In this document: one piece after another, positions 59,892 through 64,000 of the stretch
How the letters are laid out: each line of letters starts with the position of its first letter
How positions within the stretch are numbered: position 1 is the stretch's first letter
Source of the DNA: Pseudomonas sp. PDNC002
GTDB taxonomy: Bacteria > Pseudomonadota > Gammaproteobacteria > Pseudomonadales > Pseudomonadaceae
Length of the DNA: 64,000 bases
NCBI RefSeq assembly: GCF_016919445.1
Contig: NZ_CP070356.1
Span: forward strand, 2,822,001 to 2,886,000
Reading direction: 5' to 3'
Translations under genes and position numbers: made by a program
Notes under the pieces: generated by a model
What the model was told of the DNA's origin: nothing
The model's input: the letters and a program-made list of their open reading frames with translations, nothing else
The model's database searches: none

Positions 59892-61220
59892 ATGCCCCTT
59901 GAATCCGCGTCTCTCGAATCCCGACTGCTGACCTTCCTGGCCCCCTGGCGAAACGCGCCGGCTTGGCGGGTGGCGCTTTCCGGCGGCCTGGATTCCACCG
60001 TTCTCCTGCACCTCCTCGCGCAACTCGCTCATCGCGAAGCCTTGCCGCCGATTACCGCCATCCATGTACATCACGGCCTGCAGGCTGCGGCCGACGCTTG
60101 GCCTAGCCACTGCCAGCGCGCCTGTGACGATCTCGGTGTGCCGCTGAGGATCGAGCGAGTACGGGTCGATGGGCGGGCCAGCCTGGAGCGTGCCGCACGC
60201 GAAGCGCGCTATGCCGCCTTCGAAGCGGCGTTGGGGGAGGGGGAGTGCCTCTTGACCGCTCAGCACCAGAACGACCAGGCGGAGACGGTGCTGTTCCGCC
60301 TGTTCCGTGGCGCCGGGGTGCGCGGGCTGGCCGGTATGGCTGCCGAGCGTCCGCTGGGCGCTGGTTCGCTGCTGCGGCCGCTGCTGGGCGCAACTCGCCT
60401 GGAGCTGGAGCGCTATGCGAAGCGCCATGGCCTGGGCTGGGTGGAAGACCCGTCCAACGCCAACGACGACCATGACCGCAACTATCTACGTAACCAGGTA
60501 CTGCCGTTCATCGTTCGGCGTTGGCCCGCGGCGAGCGAGACGATTGCCCGAAGTGCCGAACATCTGGCGGAGTCCGAAAGCTTGCTGAGCGAACTGGCGC
60601 GGAACGACCTGTCGTTGGCCGGGGAGCGTTCCGAGTACGCAGGCATGCAGCTGCCTTCGCTGGCACTGGCCGCGCTGATCGAATTGAGCGAGCCACGCCA
60701 GCGCAACGCGTTGCGGCATTGGCTGGCTCCTCTGGCACGGCTGCCGGACAGCGCGCATTGGGCGGGGTGGCGAGACCTTCGCGATGCGCGCGACGACGCC
60801 GAGCCGGTCTGGCGTCTTGCGGATGGCGAGCTGCGCCGTGCCCAGGGCCGCCTCTGGTGGCTGGCCAGTCCCTGGCTTGGCTTCGTGCCGGAAGCGTACT
60901 CCTGGGCGGTGTCCGCGCAATCCCTGGTGTTGCCGGGCAATGGTTCGCTGCGCTTCGAGGGTGAGCCGCCGGTTGGTCCGCTTGAGATCCGTTACCGTCA
61001 AGGCGGAGAAGTGATGGCGGTGGCCGGGCGTGGTCGGCGCGACCTGAAGCGGCTGCTCAACGAAGCCGCTGTGCCGGCTTTCCTGCGTGGCCGTTTGCCA
61101 CTGCTCTGGCGAGGCGACGAGCTGCTGGGCGTCGCACTGCTGCCCGATCTGCGTGTGGAGCCCGGTCAGCCCTGGACGCTGCGCTGGACAGCGCCGACGA
61201 ATGACTCGGGTTTGAGCTGA
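59892..61220 (+). CDS. tilS: tRNA(Ile)-lysidine synthetase
   Basis: Changes C34 of the CAU-anticodon tRNA(Ile) to lysidine with ATP and lysine, so it reads AUA. The 442-aa protein has the PP-loop SGGLDSTVLLHLLAQLA (about 30-46) and the conserved TAQHQNDQAETVLFRLFRGA region. Middle and C-terminal TilS domains follow (RYRQGGEVMAVAGRGRRDLK near residue 370-390). The gap before it carries a 7-bp hairpin (GACGAGG/CCTCGTC). It is less conserved than its neighbours, as is usual for tilS. Confidence 0.95.
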   Translation: MPLESASLESRLLTFLAPWRNAPAWRVALSGGLDSTVLLHLLAQLAHREALPPITAIHVHHGLQAAADAWPSHCQRACDDLGVPLRIERVRVDGRASLERAAREARYAAFEAALGEGECLLTAQHQNDQAETVLFRLFRGAGVRGLAGMAAERPLGAGSLLRPLLGATRLELERYAKRHGLGWVEDPSNANDDHDRNYLRNQVLPFIVRRWPAASETIARSAEHLAESESLLSELARNDLSLAGERSEYAGMQLPSLALAALIELSEPRQRNALRHWLAPLARLPDSAHWAGWRDLRDARDDAEPVWRLADGELRRAQGRLWWLASPWLGFVPEAYSWAVSAQSLVLPGNGSLRFEGEPPVGPLEIRYRQGGEVMAVAGRGRRDLKRLLNEAAVPAFLRGRLPLLWRGDELLGVALLPDLRVEPGQPWTLRWTAPTNDSGLS

Positions 61221-61240
61221 AAGCCGCTTTCCGGTAGACT
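61212..61240 (+). promoter_or_regulatory. Probable pyrG promoter inside the end of tilS
   Basis: TTGAGC and TAGACT separated by exactly 17 bp, each 4 of 6 to the sigma70 consensus. It would give a leader of about 145 nt before pyrG. I see no obvious attenuator within it, though GGCGGCCGAGCCGCC-like palindromic bases near 61352-61366 could fold. Confidence 0.5.
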
Positions 61241-61376
61241 ACGCTCCCGTCTTGTACCGCTCCCGTTGATTCCCCTCCGAACCAGCGGGAGTTCGCTATT
61301 GATCACGACGAAGTCGTGAGTTGGGCCGCGGCCCGACACCTTCGCTTCCCCGGCGGCCGAGCCGCCTAAACGCTGA

Positions 61377-63868
<2,492 letters not shown>

Positions 63869-63972
63869 GAATCGGCTCGATGCCTGCCGCGCGCAGCACG
63901 GCAGGCCCTTGAGCCGCTTCTGATGTCTCACCAGCCGCCCCGTTTATCTCTATCTTCGGAGTGTTATCAAGA

Positions 63973-64000
63973 ATGGCAAAGATCGTCGACATCAAGGGCC
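63973..64000 (+). CDS. eno: Enolase, first nine codons (3' end outside window)
   Basis: The last 28 bases encode MAKIVDIKG, the standard start of proteobacterial enolase, which converts 2-phosphoglycerate to phosphoenolpyruvate. A GGAG ribosome site lies about 11 bases upstream. The call rests on this short start and on the pyrG-kdsA-eno order, which is conserved in Pseudomonas. Confidence 0.85.

Overview
The window is high-GC, densely packed chromosomal DNA from a gammaproteobacterium. Its gene content and order match Pseudomonas, close to the P. aeruginosa group (P. nitroreducens/citronellolis-like). Supporting evidence is the mexL-mexJK efflux locus beside ppc-adk-tsaB, the csd and dap genes near dapD and glnD, and the long run rpsB-tsf-pyrH-frr-uppS-cdsA-dxr-rseP-bamA-skp-lpxD-fabZ-lpxA-lpxB-rnhB-dnaE-accA-tilS-pyrG-kdsA-eno. 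The species call rests on recognised proteins and remembered gene order, not on a search. No tRNA, rRNA, CRISPR array, insertion sequence or prophage was seen.

Layout. 1-6.2 kb: 3' end of ppc, then adk, tsaB, a small Pseudomonas protein, a DUF72 protein, a PEP-mutase/isocitrate-lyase relative, an extensin-like protein and rsmJ. 6.2-11.4 kb: an intergenic repeat and the divergent mexL / mexJK efflux locus. 11.4-18.5 kb, minus strand: a DUF4197 protein, a YbaY-like lipoprotein, a GT4 glycosyltransferase with a low-molecular-weight tyrosine phosphatase, plsB, and a two-gene operon of unknown function encoding an 88-aa protein and a 359-aa coiled-coil protein. 18.7-22.3 kb: a three-gene Gld-type ABC system. 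22.3-22.85 kb: a gene-free, less GC-rich stretch leading into a cold-shock gene. 23.1-28.4 kb, minus strand: ndvB, then dapE / 61-aa ORF / rlmA / hypothetical, with the last four tightly coupled. 28.7-40.4 kb: tcdA, csdA-csdE, dapD with lysE-type and ArsC/YffB-type genes, a CPA1 antiporter, glnD-dapC and map. 40.5-64 kb: the conserved plus-strand run covering translation, nucleotide, isoprenoid, phospholipid, outer-membrane and lipid A functions, DNA polymerase, malonyl-CoA, CTP and KDO synthesis, ending in the first codons of eno.

Functional themes. Envelope construction dominates: UppS, CdsA, Dxr, PlsB, BamA, Skp, RseP, LpxA/B/D, FabZ, KdsA, AccA and NdvB. Three of the succinylase-branch diaminopimelate genes (dapC, dapD, dapE) lie within 12.2 kb. 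The accessory parts are the GT4/phosphatase pair, the coiled-coil operon and the Gld-type transporter. Five palindromic intergenic repeats mark gene borders, and two of those borders lie between convergent genes.

The best candidates for something undescribed are the coiled-coil operon (17124-18466) and an A7 run at the end of the 61-aa ORF, where a -1 slip would fuse it in frame to RlmA. Neither amounts to a demonstrated new system.
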